This document shows positions 63,934 to 64,000 of a DNA stretch of 64,000 nt, one piece after another. Made by a program: the position numbers and the translations under genes. The stretch comes from Bacillus sp. S/N-304-OC-R1 (lineage in GTDB: Bacteria; Bacillota; Bacilli; Bacillales; Cytobacillaceae), in assembly GCF_019749375.1 (NCBI RefSeq), contig NZ_JACWFE010000003.1, positions 96,332 through 160,331 of the forward strand, given 5' to 3'. Position 1 is the first letter of the stretch. Each line of letters opens with the position of its first letter. The notes below the pieces were generated by a model that had not been told where the DNA came from, made no database searches, and saw nothing but the letters and a program-made list of their open reading frames with translations.

Positions 63934-64000
63934 GTGGTTAAGTCCTCGACCGATTAGTATTTGTCAGCTCCACGTGTCGCCACGCTTCCACCTCAAACCT
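63934..64000 (-). rRNA. rrl: 23S ribosomal RNA, 3' end (partial)
   Basis: The minus strand ends with AATACTAATCGGTCGAGG and ACTTAACCAC, the conserved 3' end of Bacillus 23S rRNA. The gene continues beyond the window edge. The 23S-5S spacer is about 68 bp. Confidence 0.94.

Overview
The window comes from a low-GC, endospore-forming Firmicute, most likely a Bacillaceae species. The evidence is AAGGAGG-type ribosome binding sites, frequent TTG and GTG starts, S-box (SAM-I) riboswitches, recognisable Bacillus-type gene sets (yclNOPQ, yvdRST, mtnKA/mtnWXBD, helD, czcD/czrA, an LTA synthase, ctaG), spore-coat-type proteins, and an rRNA/tRNA operon of Bacillus type with nearly all tRNA genes encoding CCA. 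I cannot name the species.

Layout. 1-5 kb: the tail of an unidentified gene, then a Cache-domain two-component system and an organic-anion MFS transporter. 5-9 kb: a 20-bp tandem repeat, an MFS drug exporter and a polar amino-acid ABC transporter. 9-18 kb: an LTA synthase family enzyme, the zinc exporter czcD with its ArsR regulator czrA, a GntR-controlled ABC transporter operon with a clear operator, and helD. 18-25.6 kb: a small XRE/membrane protein pair, an M3 peptidase, a class V aminotransferase, an MscS channel, a CAP-domain lipoprotein, and a TetR plus paired SMR exporter (yvdRST-like) with duplicated operators.

25.7-37.4 kb is the most remarkable part. It holds nine genes: two paralogous carnosine-synthase-type ATP-grasp ligases, a fusion of a YheC/D-type ATP-grasp to a MurF-like Mur ligase, two free-standing MurF-like ligases, two more YheC/D-type ATP-grasp proteins (one with a degenerate extra half), a CotY/CotZ-like coat protein and a small cysteine-containing protein. 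Four start sites are preceded by motifs matching the mother-cell sigma-K promoter. I read this as a sporulation-specific system that makes a peptide or poly-amino-acid product at the spore surface. That is inference; ATP-grasp plus Mur ligase is the catalytic logic of cyanophycin synthetase, but these proteins are not cyanophycin synthetases.

37.4-42 kb: a two-domain NlpC/P60 protein, a chemoreceptor, a YbaK-type editing protein and a YitT membrane protein. 42-52 kb: the methionine salvage pathway as two divergent SAM-riboswitch units. mtnK-mtnA continue into an RbsABC-like ABC transporter (probably methylthioribose uptake), and mtnW-mtnX-mtnB-mtnD run the other way, with a 52-bp tandem repeat between them. 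52-58 kb: a hairpin-rich intergenic element, a VanZ-like protein, an aminoglycoside phosphotransferase gene broken by one in-frame stop, a GNAT acetyltransferase, and a ctaG/copper P-type ATPase pair. 58-62 kb: a Fur-type petrobactin-like uptake operon ending in a heme monooxygenase. 62-64 kb: sixteen tRNAs, 5S rRNA and the 3' end of 23S rRNA, all on the minus strand.
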